Assembly: GCF_042453785.1 (NCBI RefSeq)
Contig: NC_091673.1
Coordinates: 16,463,501 to 16,527,500 of the forward strand
Reading direction: 5' to 3'
Origin: Malus domestica
Lineage: Eukaryota; Streptophyta; Magnoliopsida; Rosales; Rosaceae
DNA: 64,000 nucleotides
The position numbers were made by a program, and so were the translations under genes. Within the stretch, counting starts at the first letter, position 1, and every line of letters begins with the position of its first letter. Under the pieces are notes generated by a model. It was not told the origin of the DNA, did no database searches, and saw only the letters and a list, made by a program, of their open reading frames with translations. Positions 46,971 through 58,994 of the stretch are shown one piece after another.

Positions 46971-48543
46971 TCACCTACGAGTTAGAACCACCTATAATGG
47001 TCTGTACGACAAGACTGTGCACTTAAATTGGATCCAATGTGGGCATATGGTGCAGGAAGTGACATCATAAACAGGCATGTGCCGTATCTCTGGCTAAATC
47101 ACAATCACCCGAAGTGTTTATGAGCTCTCAATCACGTCTCACATTATCAATATCTCATATAACAAAACATAACTCACCTGGTACTTACTTGAGCGTCCAC
47201 ATCACCAATTCATATTATGCATCATATACTAATTCATATGCTGAATATAAATTTATATGCATGGGATTTCAAAGCATACTTTCACTTAAACACATTTTCT
47301 GGGAAAATATCAAGTATATAAATATATACTGAAACCAAAAGCCCACTCACTGGTATGTCGAAGAGTTGTAACCCCCGAGTCGCCCTTGACTGGGCTTGTC
47401 CTCAGGATAGGTCTCACCTATATGCGAAATAACTAAATAAACGTTATTTAAAGCACGTAGACAAAACTAGTTAATAACTTCTCATACATTGCTCAAATGG
47501 GATGTTTGAATATACCAACGTGATTTACATGAACATCTCCATATTTTTAGAAAACAATTTCCGACCACCCACGCGTCGGCAAAGGCACGGCCAAACATGC
47601 CCTAATGGAATCCTAACTGCCGTTAGGAATATTCCGTTAAAAAGCAATAGAAACCATTAAATCTATCTGACGGCGTCAGAATATTCCGTCAACTTTGACA
47701 GAATATTCTATCTTCTTCTTCGGTTAGCCTAGCCGGTCACCATTGCCGTCGCCGTCCGCCGGAACTGGAAAAATACAAAAACTTCATATCTCGTCTAATT
47801 CTTAACCAAAATTAGTAAAACTTGCATCAATTTGAAGCTTAGGACGAGTAGAATACAACTATGCCTATTTTGGGACCTAAAATCCATGGAAAGTTGCCGG
47901 AGAACCTTTAATAATCTGGCTAATCTTCAAATGCATCGATCTCGACTTCTCGACGTCCAAATCATGTAATTTTTCTTCTTCAAGCTTCGTGGAGAGGTCC
48001 TTAAGCTCCCTATAAGGTTGAAATCCTCTAAAAATATGCATTTATGACTGCATGAACAATGCTCAAATCGGAGGTTATGGTTTCTCGGGTTTTTCGAAGC
48101 TTTCACGTCCAGAAATGGTATAGATGGGTTCGTGACGATGAGATGAAGATGATGATGGTGTCTATAAGCTCAATCCGCGAAGAAATAGGTTGGTTTGGAG
48201 ATCGTCTGTACGATTGTACGGATAATGAAGAAAATCTGAGATGGAGGAGAGAGAGAGAGAGAGAGAGTGAGAGAGAGTGTGTGTGGTCTTAGTTTGCGCT
48301 ACCAATCACAACAAACCAAAGCTTACTTCCCATTGGGTCCCCAAACTTAGAAGAAATTTTTTATTAGCTAATATCCTTAGCCCAATACATACACACCACC
48401 ACCAAACGTTAAGGGCAATTTCATCTTTTCACATCTTCGAGAAAAATTATTTTGGAACGAGCTATCACAATCTACCCCCTTAAGAAAATTTCGTCCCCGA
48501 AATTCCAAATAATAAATACAATCCACTAATAACCATTAAACAA

Positions 48544-48960
48544 TCATGGATACATCTCTCTCATCCAATCTTCTGTCTCCCAGGTAGCCTCTTCCACTGA
48601 ATGATTTATCCACAGAACTTTCACTAGGTGCACGGTTTTATTTCTCAGAACCTTATCTTTCCAATCTAAAATAGTCACTGGCTCCTCGTCGTAAGTCAAA
48701 TCCGAATTAATTTCCAATGGTTGAGGAGGTATCACATGTGATGGATCTGAGATGTAATGTCGAAGCATAGAAACATGAAACACATCGTGCACTTTAGACA
48801 ATTCTAGAGGCAATTCAAGCCTATAAGTAACTTCACCGACTCGCTTGGTGATCCGATACGGTCTGATGTACCTAGGGCTTACCTTACCCTTTTTCCCAAA
48901 CTGTACCACACCTCTCCACGGTGACAACTTAAAAAATACCCAATTGTCAACTTTATACAC
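48544..48960 (-). pseudogene. Integrase C-terminal region with chromodomain
   Basis: A 138-codon open frame starts with the GPY/F-type region (RYIRPYRITKRVGEVTYRLE, then LSKVHDVFHVSMLRHY). It ends with a chromodomain-like segment: VTILDWKDKVLRNKTVHLVK followed by WINHSVEEATWETEDWMRE. A chromodomain at the end of the integrase is the defining feature of chromoviruses. It is thought to guide insertion to heterochromatin. Here it is in frame to its natural end but detached from the rest of pol. Confidence 0.87.
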
Positions 48961-48989
48961 TCTATCAGTAGCATGTTTTTCTGCCAGAC

Positions 48990-49934
48990 TCTTCTGATGA
49001 TCCTAGACCGCTTTCAGTTTAGACTTAATTACCTGAATATTTTGAGTAGTTTCATCCACAATCTCCGAGCCTACCAAAACTCTTTCACCAACTTCTGACC
49101 AGCATAATGGCGTTTGACAAGATTTTCCATAAACTACCTCAAATGGTGCCATACTATTCTCGAATGGTAACTGTTGTTGTAGGCGAACTCCATAAAATCC
49201 AAACAATCATGCCAACCATCGCCAAACTACAGCATTGAAGATCTCAGCATATCCTCTAATGTCTGAATAGTCATTTCAGATTGTTCGTCTGTCTGAGGAT
49301 GATATGCCGTACTATAAAGTAATCTCGTACCAAGAGCCTTCTGGAACGCTAACCAGAACTTAGAAGTGAATCTAGGATCTCGATCCGAGATAATATCAAT
49401 TGGAACACCATGGTACTTCACAATCTTCGATATGAGTAACTTAGCTAATCTGCTTAATGAGTATTTTTCCCTTACTACAATAAAGTGTGCTGACTTAGTA
49501 AGCTGATCAACTATCACCCAAATTCCATCATATCCATTTTGTGTACGACGAAGTTTATACCCAAAATCCATGGTAATATTTTCCCATTTCCACTGTGGAA
49601 TAGGAAGTGGCTGCATCAACCCAAACGGCTTATTCCTTTTAGCTTTAACCTGCTGACAAATGGCACACCTAATCATATACTCATCAATTTCTCTTTTCAT
49701 ACCTAGCCAATAATAAAATGGTCGAATGGTATGATACATTTTGGTACCTCCTGGATGCGTTGCATATGCCGAAGTATGCGCTTCATCAAGGATTTCTTTC
49801 TTTAACTGTGCCTTATTCGGCACATACATTTTGTTCTCTTGCATAAGCATGCCATCAGTTTCTCGAATTCTGAAATCTTTCTTCTTGCCTCGATTTCTTG
49901 CCTGAGTTATTTCTTGGGTTTCTTCATCAACCAT
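48990..49934 (-). pseudogene. Chromovirus integrase
   Basis: An open piece (49934-49227) covers the zinc-binding region (THPGGTKMYHTI, CAICQQVKAKR) and the catalytic core. ITMDFGYKL, IISDRDPRFTSKFW and YHPQTDEQSE show the D, D and E of the DDE triad in place. A frameshift at about 49227 leads into the C-terminal part (49206-49003), which ends at a TAG before the chromodomain frame. Confidence 0.87.
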
Positions 49935-50099
49935 CTGAACCTCGAGTACTCGATCAATTAATATTAGTCTGACCTAGAAATTAGCTAATAAAGCTTCCTC
50001 TTTATCTTCCAATCCTAACTTCATTCTAGAGGACCTCAAATCTGCAAGAAGAGGAACATGACAAGCATAAATGGCATTAAGCCTAACTGAAGTCTTCCT

Positions 50100-51260
50100 A
50101 CTAAATGCATATGCTACCACATTCGCACGACCAGGGTGATACTCAATTGTGCAATCATAATCAATTAGTAATTCTATCCATCTTCACTGACGAAGATTAA
50201 GATCTCTCTGGGTAAAAAGATACTGAAGACTCTTATGATCTGTTAAGATCTTACATTTTTCACCATAAAGATAATGTCTCCAAATCTTCAAAGTAAAGAT
50301 GATCGCCGCTACCTCAAGATCATGAGTAGGATAATTCATCTTATAAGGCTTCAATTGGCCTGACGCATAAGCAATCACCCTACCATGCTGCATCAACACA
50401 CATCCCAATCTATTCAAGGAAGCGTCACTGTAGACTTCAAAATCACCACTATCGTCAGGAAGCGTAAAAATAGGTGCATGAGTGAGACAATACTTTAATT
50501 GCTGAAAACTTTGCTCACAATTATTATCCTACTCAAACTTAACATCCTTCCTGGTTAACCTCGTCAATGGTAATGCAATAACTGAGAAATCTTTAACAAA
50601 CCGTCTGTAATAACCTGCTAAGCCAAGAAAACTCCGTACCTCAGTGACGGTTCATGGTTGTTCCCAATTCTCCACAGCTGCTATCTTTTGAGGATCTACT
50701 CGAATACCTTGAGCTAATATAACATGTCCCAAAAATGCAACTTGATCTAACCAGAATTGGCATTTGCTAAACTTAGCATATAACTGGTGTTCCCTCAAAC
50801 TTTTCAACACCAATTTAAGATGTTTAGCATGCTCTGCTCTAGACTTAGAGTATACCAGAATATCATCAATGAAGACAATGACAAACCTGTCTAAATATGG
50901 CTGGAATACTTGATTCATTAAATCCATGAAAGCTGCTGGTGCATTAGTTAACCCGAATGGCATCACAAGAAACTCATAATGACCATATCGAGTCATGAAA
51001 GCTGTTTTAGGGACATCTTCACTTTTAATCTTCAACTGGTAGTAACCAGACCTCAAGTCAATCTTAGAGAACACACAGACACCTCAGAGTTGATCAAACA
51101 AATCATTTATACGTGGTAAGGGATATCAGTTCTTAATTGTTACTCGATTCAATTGCCTATAATCAATGCATAGCCTCAAAGTTCCTTCTTTCTTCCTCAC
51201 AAATAAACCTAGAGCGTACTAGGTTGAATGAATCCCTTATCAACCAATTCCTGCAACTAA
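50100..51260 (-). pseudogene. Chromovirus reverse transcriptase and RNase H
   Basis: The largest open piece (51074-50652) includes [30 protein letters not shown] and the catalytic [10 protein letters not shown], all intact. Stops follow at about 50650 and 50530. The RNase H piece 50417-50184 has [20 protein letters not shown] and [12 protein letters not shown]. The upstream finger region (51100-51260) is broken by stops. Confidence 0.88.
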
Positions 51261-51303
51261 ATCTTTAATTCCCTCAACTCAGTAGGAGCCATTCGATAAG
51301 GAG

Positions 51304-51894
51304 TCAAAGATATAAGAAGCAAATCAACAGCGAACTCCAAATCTCTGTCTGGCGGCAATCCAGGCAAATCATCAGGGAACACATTCGAAAATGCCTGATC
51401 ACACGTACATCTTTCACATTACTAGGAGCATTATCATTCAACACCATATGAGCCAAATATTCCTGACAACCTTTCGACAACAATCTTTTGGCTTTCATGG
51501 CAGAAATAACACCATGCCTCACCCCACTAGGCTCTCCTACAAATGTAGCTTCAGGTAATCCAGGACGATGGAAAGTAACTGCCTTTCCATAGCAATATAT
51601 CTTAGCACGATTGTAGTGTAACCAATCAGTGCCCAAAATCACATCAAAATCAACAATGTCTAATGGAATAAGGTTAGCTAGCATGACGACATCCTCCACC
51701 ATCACTGAACAACCTGTATATACCCGATCAACATAACATCTCTCCCATTTAGGCATAGAAAACTCTAAATCATATCTTAGAGGTGTAGGATGAGGTTGCG
51801 TCACTTGAGAAAATGTATCAGAAACAACATAATGCGTAGCACCACAATTAATTAATACTTTAGCAAAATGACCAAGAATGTTCAACATACCCAT
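51304..51894 (-). pseudogene. Chromovirus retropepsin, active site mutated
   Basis: A 196-codon frame contains VLINCGATHYVVS where the family has [LI]-I-D-S-G-A-T-H; the catalytic Asp is Asn and the Ser is Cys. The second conserved part, FDVILGTDWL, is kept. The change predicts loss of protease activity. Confidence 0.85.
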
Positions 51895-52334
51895 GATTAA
51901 ATCAGGATTGTTCTGAGCCTCCTACAATGTCATGTTGTGGATATGTTCCTGATTTTGCTATCGTCCACCACGACCTCTGTTAGCATGAATACCTCGTCTT
52001 TGCCTTGGCTGACCCGATTGTCTCGAAGATCCTGCACTGCTAGCAAAAATCTCTACTTGATGGGGCTGTCCCCCTGGTACCACTGAGATCCACCTACTGA
52101 ATGTGGCTGATATGGCATAGAACCTTCCTGATACTGAGGGTAACCACCCTGATAATGAGGGTCATGTGAGTACTGATACTGCCCTGAAATATAAGGAGTG
52201 TCGTCACCCTGATAATGATAAGCACCTCCACAACCAGTCTGGGCATAACCATTAGGTTCTGAAACTTGCTGGGTCGGCGCAGATGTGGTAAGGAAGGCTG
52301 ATGGGGCCTCTGCTGATTCTGAGGGCAATGTACA

Positions 52335-53261
52335 GCCCTATGCCCCATCTGTCCACAAGCCTCTCCTACACTCCTCAAAATGCCTATTATTACACATGCG
52401 GTATAAAGGAGTCCTCTTCCTTTGAAATCTAAGGCCAGAAAATCTACCGCCTCTCCTTTGTACATTAGAGCTCAAACTTCCACTAGAAGAGTTGGAACTG
52501 ACACCATTTCTTTTAAAACTCTGGGTCTTACGAGGCCCCTGAGAGGATTGACCTTTACCCTTATCATCATTTCTTTAATTTCCGTCTTTTTCTTCTTCCT
52601 CCTCACTCTAACTGGGCATATTTTATGAATCCTCAATCCGCAGTAAAACCTCATAAAACTCCTGGTAAGTGGTATAAGGAGTCGATGTCGCTATAAAACG
52701 CCACTTCTTTTTAGTGCCCAACCTGAAATGACGAAGCATCTCAACCAGATTCGCAGCAACCTCCGGATCATAACGAGACAAATTAGTAACTCTCGTGTAA
52801 TAATCATTTGCCGACATCTTTCCTTGTTTCAGATGTGTAAATTCTTGTGTCTTGCGATCAATATACTCTAGAGGGACGAATCTTTTTTGAAACAATTGCT
52901 TAAACACTTCCCAATCAGCTGCTACCTCTGGTGGCATCTGATAAGACTCATATCTCTACCAGGATGCATGCTACTCTCTTAAAAACTAGGTAGTCATCTC
53001 AACCCATCTATCAGGAGGAAGGTTCCTCTGACTCTGCATCACAAGAAAAGTCTTCTCGACGTGATTAAGCCACTTCTCCCCTCCCACATGAACTTCATTA
53101 CCCATGAAATGATTCAACTTCAGATTATACACAGTCTTAAGAGGTGTCCTTTGGGGCGGACGGAGTGAAGACTGAATGGCATTAACTATAGCTTCCCCTA
53201 ATTGAGCAATATTAGGGAAACTAGGCTCAACTGAGTGACGTTGCTCTCTACGAGGCGGCAT
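52335..53261 (-). pseudogene. Chromovirus gag
   Basis: The likely start is MPPRREQRHSVEPS at 53261. The capsid region follows in two open pieces (53339-52986 and 52937-52623), with EKWLNHVEKTFLVM and VFKQLFQKRFVPLEYIDRKT, the usual Retrotrans_gag core. A CCHC-like knuckle end (CGQMGHRAVHCPQ) appears at about 52350, in another frame. Stops at about 52986 and frameshifts after 52623 make it non-functional. Confidence 0.82.
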
Positions 53262-53325
53262 AGTTCTGACAGAAGACATCACAATGATTAGATTATTCAC
53301 AAGATATGTAGGACTGCTAAACCTA

Positions 53326-53340
53326 GGTTCTGATACCATA
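53326..53340 (-). promoter_or_regulatory. Primer-binding site of the chromovirus
   Basis: Minus-strand TATGGTATCAGAACC starts next to the LTR end and contains TGGTATCAGA, the complement of the 3' end of plant initiator Met-tRNA. The same bases overlap the start of the gag leader. Confidence 0.85.
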
Positions 53341-53341
53341 T

Positions 53342-53763
53342 TGACACACCCCGACCGAGATCAAGGCATGCTTGCCATCACGTAAGGATGACGTAACCAT
53401 GTGCATAATGCAAAAGCAATAATGATAATAGAGAGTACGAATAAATGAAAACCAACTCATGAGAGTACTAGTTAAGACAAGTACTAGAATATGTGTGAAT
53501 ACATAATCAAAGCGTAAGTAGCCTAAGTTCAGTCCAGAAGACAAGTTCTAATTAAACAACACCCAAAGATGCCTTACATTTGTGATAGTCTGTCAAAACC
53601 TCCAATTAATCCTCGTGAGCCACTAATGAACAAGCTTATCTAAAACCTGGAGGGGCGCAAAATAGAAAGTGTGAGTGAGTAAAAATAAAGCTTTTCAAAA
53701 CCATTTCATTTATCAAATGCTTCAACCTCTCACCGTAAAACATGTATAATTTTCCCAGAAATA

Positions 53764-53803
<40 letters not shown>

Positions 53804-55617
53804 ATCATGCTTCACATATCCATATTCATAAGTATGCCATGCCAAAATATAAAACAGAATAAGTAACAAAGGTGAAAATAAATTCATGGAAAATAACATA
53901 TTAGCTGGAACCCCTGCAGAGGTCTGTATGGCTGAATTCATAGCTCATTAGTCAATCTAGCCGGAGTTACCATAAGTGACCTATATGACACTACACTACA
54001 CACGAGTCGGAACCATTGTAAATGTTTGTACGACAAGACTGGGTGTAATATAGCTATGCTCAATGCTACACTCTCATGATAGCTGTGCGATAAATCGCTA
54101 GTCACCTACGAGTCGGAACCACCTATAATGGTCTGTACGACAAGACTGTGCACCTAAATTGGATCCAATGTGAGCATATGGTGCAGGAGGTGACATCATA
54201 AATAGGTATGTGCCGTATCTCTTGCTAAAGCACAATCACCCGGGGTGCAGGTTTATGAGCTCTCAATCACGTCTCACATTTTCAATATCTCATATAACAA
54301 AACATAACTCACCTGGTACTTACCTGAGTGCCCACATCACCAATTCATATTATGCATCATGTACTAATTTATATGTTGAATATAAATTTATATGCATGGC
54401 ATTTCAAAGCATACTTTCATTTAAACACATTTTCTGGGAAAATATCAAGTATATAAATATATACTTAAAACCAAAAACCCACTCACTGGTATGTCGAAGG
54501 GTCGTAGCCCCCGAGTCGCCCTTGACTGCATCGTCCTTGGGATAGGTCTCACCTATATGCGAAATAACTGAATAAGCGTTATTTAAAGCACATAGACAAA
54601 ACTTGTTAATAACTTCTCATACATTACTCAAATGGGATGTTTGAATATACCAACATGATCTACACAACCTCACAAACATCTCCATATTTTTAGAAAAAAA
54701 ATTTCGACCACCCACGCGCCGGCAAAGGCACAACCAGACGCGCGGGTAACCCTAACAGAATCCTAACTGCCATTAGGAATATTCCGTTAAAAAGCAACAA
54801 AAACCGTTAAATCTACCTGATGGCGTCAGAATATTCCGTCAACTTTGACGGAATATTCTATCTTTTTCTTTGGTTAGCCTAGCCGGTCGCCGTCCGCTGG
54901 AACTGGAAAAATACAAAAACCTTCATATCTCGTCCAATTCTTAACCAAAATTAGTAAAACTTGCATCAATTTGAAACTTAGGACGAGTAGAACACAACTA
55001 TACCTATTTTGGGACCTAAAATCCACGAAAAGTTGCTGGAGAACCTTCGATAATCCAGCCAATCTTCAAATGCATCGATCTCGACTTTCCGACATCCAAA
55101 TTATGTCATTTTTCTTCTCCAAGCTTCGTGGAGAGGTCCCTAAGCTCCCTATAAGCTTGAAATCCTCTAAAAATCATGCATTTACAACTGCATGAACAAT
55201 GCTCAAATCGGAGGTTATGGTTTCTTGGGTTTTTCGAAGCTTTCACGTCCAAAAATGGTATAGATGGGTTCATGACGATGAGATGAAGATGATGATAGTG
55301 TCTACAAGCTTGATCCGCGAAGAAATGGGTTGGTTTGGAGATCGTCCGTATGATTGTACGGATAATGAAGAAAATCCGAGTGAGATGAGAGAGAGAGAGT
55401 ACACGGGAGAGAGAGTGAGAGAGAGAGAGTGTATAGTCCTAGTTTGGGCTAACAATCACAACAAACCAAAGCTTACTTCCCATTTGGTCCCCAAACTTAG
55501 GAGAAAATTTTTATTAGCTAATATCCTTAGCCCAATACATACACACCACCACCAAACGTTAAGGCCAATTTCGTCTTTTCACATCTCTAAGAAAAATTAT
55601 TTCGGGACGAGTTGTCA
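53342..55617 (-). repeat. 5' LTR of the chromovirus
   Basis: Plus-strand borders are tgacacaccccgacc and gacgagttgtca. It shares the full length of the split LTR at 34569-48477, including a TA microsatellite (53767-53800) in the same place and a GA-rich tract at about 55387-55430. The adjacent primer-binding site confirms that this is the 5' LTR. Confidence 0.92.
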
Positions 55618-55626
55618 AAGCAAGAG

Positions 55627-56352
55627 TGTTGGATATAAGTCAATAATCTGTGATATAATTATATATGCTAATACATAATAAATGCGAATAGAAAAATTAA
55701 TAGAGTATGAACAAAACAAAAATATAAAACAGACAACTTGAAGATCAAGACTTGTGTACCGCAATGTCCTTGAAATATAAATTTCATCCCTACTCAGTGC
55801 TTGTAGTTCTATGGACGTCTGCTTCACCAGGATTCAACGATAAGTTAGAATTCCAACACCGAAAATCTTAACTTCTGGCGAATTTCTGTGTGGTTATCTC
55901 AGTAAGAAGGTTTAGGAATGTAGAAGACGAATTTGATATTTTATGTGTGCTAAATGACATGCAGATGGATATATATATATAATATGATTATGCCTATTCG
56001 CAACAGGTATGAGGAAGGGATGCATCTGTTCGGAGGCATATGTTTCAGTAGAATTTCATTGTCTCACATTGCTCACCCCCACAAGGTTTCCTCACTTTAT
56101 AAGACTTTGTCCCTTATAGAAAGTGATTGGAGTGATGGACCTTGGAGTCATGTCTGCCACACGTCAATTCATACAGTTGTGTTCATTTTGGCCCTGAACA
56201 GATCCCGGATTTCGTAGGAGCTTTAGAGAATTTAGCCATTTCAATTCTCATAAATGCGGCCCATTTACTCCTATATAGGTGACATTAATTAAGAATAGTC
56301 TGCCATATTCCTCTTGATAACAAGATATTAATGTCATTGAATGTATAAAACA
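55627..56352 (-). repeat. Putative 3' LTR of a Ty1/copia element
   Basis: On the minus strand it would start TGTTTTATACATTC (56352) and end TATCCAACA (55627). A purine-rich tract (minus GAGGGGTTA, 56353-56361) lies just upstream, as expected for a 3' LTR. It begins 9 bp after the chromovirus LTR end. No second full copy is seen; an inverted partial match lies at 58390-58547. Confidence 0.6.
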
Positions 56353-56499
56353 TAACCCCTCAAACTCAACATACAACACACATTTTATCATAAGAATGGG
56401 TAAGTCGTGTATTCAACTTGTAAATCAAACTCAACCAGTTTGCCTATTGAACCTAGACAATGGGTTCTCCAATTAGCTAGGTTAGGTTTCCGCCCAGTT

Positions 56500-58375
56500 C
56501 GATTCATTGAATTGGCTTAAGACCCATTCCCCTTGATGTAAATAATATTTGCTCTCTTGGTAAGCCTTTTGTCAAAGGATCAGCTATATTTTCCTTTGAC
56601 TTTACATAATCAATGGATATTGTTACATGGGAAAGCAACTTCTTAAGAGTATTATGCCGACGCCTGATGTGTCACGACTTTCCATTGTATACATGACTTT
56701 CGGCCCTTGATTGTGCGGCCATATTGTCACAATGTATACATATAGCAGTTACAGGCTTTCTAGAATATCCTCCAGAAAATGTTTGAGCCACTCGGCTTCT
56801 TCGCCAACCAAGTTTAAAACTATGAACTCGGACTCCATGGTGGAACGAGCTATACATTTATGTTTAGAGGATTTCCAAGATATTGCTGCACCTCCCAAAG
56901 TAAAAACATATCCACTTGTCGACTTGGATTATGTAGTGTCAGAAATCCAATTGGCATCATTGAAGCCTTCGACAACAGGTGGATACTTTGTGTAGTGTAA
57001 TCCGTAATCAAGTGTATTTTTAAAATACCTTAACACTCTTACTAAAGCATCCCAATGCTCTTGTGCCGGATTACTTGTATATCTACTAAGCCTACTTACT
57101 GCATAAGCTAAGTCGGGCCTAGTTGAATTCATCAAGTACATTAAACTTCCAATTACTTAAGAATATTCAAGTTGAGATATGGCATTGCCTTTATTTTTCT
57201 CCAACTTGCATCCAACATAAAAAAAAGTTGCAGCAGGTTTGCAGTCAAATTGACCAAACCTTCGTAATGTTTTTTCTGCATAATGGGATTATGTAAGGAC
57301 ATACCCTTCACTATTTCTCTTAATTTGAATTCCTAAAATGATATCGGCTTGACCTAAGTCTTTCATGTCAAAACTTGAATTCAACATTTTCTTTGTTTTG
57401 TTTATTACATCTTTATTGCTTCCCATTATAAGCATATCATCCACATACAAGCAAATAATAACGCAAGTGTTATCATTACTCTTAATGTAGACACATGTAT
57501 CAGATTCATTTATTTTGAACTCAAGTGTCAACAAAGTATATGATCAAATTTCTCGTGCCATTGTTTTGGTGCTTGTTTAAGTCCATATAATGACTTAACT
57601 AATTTGCACACTTTGCCTTCTTGACCCTTAAGCACGAACCCTTCAGATTGTTCCATGTATATTTCTTCATCTAGTTCTCCATTTAAAAATGTTGTTTTTA
57701 TATCCATTTGATGCATATCAAAGTTGTATATAGCCGCAATCACTATTAACGTCCTAATTGACGATATGCGAGAAACTGGAGAATAGGTGTCGAAATAATC
57801 CAAACCTTCCTTTCAACGATAACCTTTGGCTACTAAACGTGCCTTGAACTGATCAATGATTCCATCCGCCTTAAGTTTCTTCTTGAAAATCCATTTATGG
57901 CCAATTGGTTTACTACCTGGAGGTAAATCAACCAATTCCCATTTGTTATTTTCCAAAATGGATTCCATTTCACTTTTAATTGCTTCCTTCCATAAAGGAG
58001 CCTCGGAAGAAGACATTGCTTCTTTAAAAGTTCTAGGTTCATTCTCGAACAAGAAAGCAATGAAATCTGGTCCAAAGTTTTTAGAAACTTTGATTCTTTT
58101 TCCTCTTCTTGGTTCCACATCTTGGACACCAGAAGAAGAGGCTTCATCATGACTATGATCATGAACCCTCTTTGTATTAGAACCAGATTCCTTATCTTTG
58201 TAAGGAAATATATCCTCAAAGAATTCTGCATCCGCTGATTCTAATATAGTGTTAACATGTATGTCAGAAATTGATGATTTTACAACAAGGAACCTATAAG
58301 CAGAACTATTATTTGCATATCCAATGAATACGCAATCAATAGTTTTAGGTCCTAGTTTCGTTCTTTTGATAATTA
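56500..58375 (-). pseudogene. Ty1/copia pol fragment (post-integrase region, RT, RNase H)
   Basis: Reading from 58375 down: LGPKTIDCVFIGYANNSSAY, the linker after the integrase; then FKEAMSSSEAPLWKEAIKSE, HKWIFKKKLKADG, FDMHQMDIKTTFLNGELDEE, SLYGLKQAPKQWHEKFD and the catalytic CLYVDDMLIMGS (about 57420-57460). RNase H parts follow at 57141-56929 ([15 protein letters not shown]) and 56870-56540 (HCDNMAA, then KENIADPLTKGL). Several frameshifts break it. gag, protease and integrase are absent, so the element is 5'-truncated. Confidence 0.88.
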
Positions 58376-58389
58376 ATTATACATTAATT

Positions 58390-58547
58390 AGCACACCCAA
58401 AGCCTAACCCCAAGGGTGAGCCTAATTTTATTCTCCAAGTTTCATTACTCCAATCATTTTCTGTAAGGGACAAAGCCTTATAAAGTGAGGAAACCTTGTG
58501 GTGGTAAGCAATGTGGGACAATGAAACTCTACTCAAAATTTCCAACA
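58390..58547 (+). repeat. Copia LTR fragment in inverted orientation
   Basis: The plus strand here (tactccaatca...aaagtgaggaaacc...aatttccaaca) matches the minus strand of 56040-56160 over about 110 bp with few differences. It ends CCAACA, as an LTR end would. It therefore lies opposite to the LTR at 55627-56352. Confidence 0.75.
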
Positions 58548-58602
58548 AAAAGGGCTAAAACGAGCCCTCTGGCCCTCCTTCGGTTGGAGATGGTCTAATG
58601 GT
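58548..58602. mobile_element. End fragment of a PIF/Harbinger element
   Basis: ggctaaaacgagccctctgg...cggttggagatggtc closely matches the right end of the element at 32384-34514 and is followed by TAA (58603-58605). The rest of this copy is not present. Confidence 0.75.
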
Positions 58603-58834
58603 GGAACTGTCGTGTCCCACTCAACAAGGTTCAATATATATATTTGTGTGTAAAGAGGAACTTATATGACACATATATTGTTATTGTGTTGTATTGTGTC
58701 AATAATACAACAAGGATAATTCTTATGTCACCCAATAAGAGACCTTACTTGTCCTCTCCACTTAAGATCAACGGACTTTTATTGTTGCAACATCATAATT
58801 GGAACTGTTTATTCTCTTTATCTAAACATCATCT

Positions 58835-58994
58835 CATGCAATAGATAATTCAATTTGGAGATTGTTTAGTCATCCATATGTATTAAACCAATCAACAGTT
58901 TTATTAACAAGTAGCATCCTCATGATGAATCACCTATTTTGTTTTATACATATGAATGACTAAAAAATTTCCAAATTGAATAATGTTTTGCATA
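58835..58994. other. Long imperfect hairpin, about 160 nt
   Basis: 58836-58888 and 58942-58993 pair over about 50 positions with a handful of mismatches, around a loop of about 53 nt; cores are attcaatttggagatt and the opposite aatttccaaattgaat. The size is like a young plant microRNA precursor or a small MITE. No terminal duplication is evident. Nothing shows that it is transcribed. Confidence 0.6.

Larger units (their letters stand above)
34569..48477 (-). repeat. 3' LTR of the chromovirus, split by the Athila-type insertion
   Basis: The two parts are 34569-35328 and 46976-48477 (about 2,262 bp together), separated by the Athila-type element and one copy of the duplicated tcacc. Sequence across the split (cgataaattgctagtcacc / tacgagttagaaccacct) is continuous with 54086-54125 of the 5' LTR. 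A TA microsatellite lies at 34992-35021 and a GA tract at about 48246-48282. Confidence 0.92.
34569..55617 (-). mobile_element. Ty3/gypsy chromovirus (Tekay/Del-type), interrupted by an Athila-type element
   Basis: The 5' LTR is 55617-53342 and the 3' LTR is 48477-34569 (split), each about 2.27 kb, both ending TGACA...TGTCA-like. An initiator-Met-tRNA-type primer-binding site lies at 53326-53340 and a polypurine tract (minus-strand taagggggtagattg) at 48478-48492. Domain order is gag, protease, RT, RNase H, integrase, chromodomain. Without the nested Athila element it is about 9.4 kb. Left flank gcaag (34564-34568) recurs at 55620-55624, two bases beyond the right LTR end, so the duplication is probable but imperfect. 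All open frames are broken. Confidence 0.9.
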
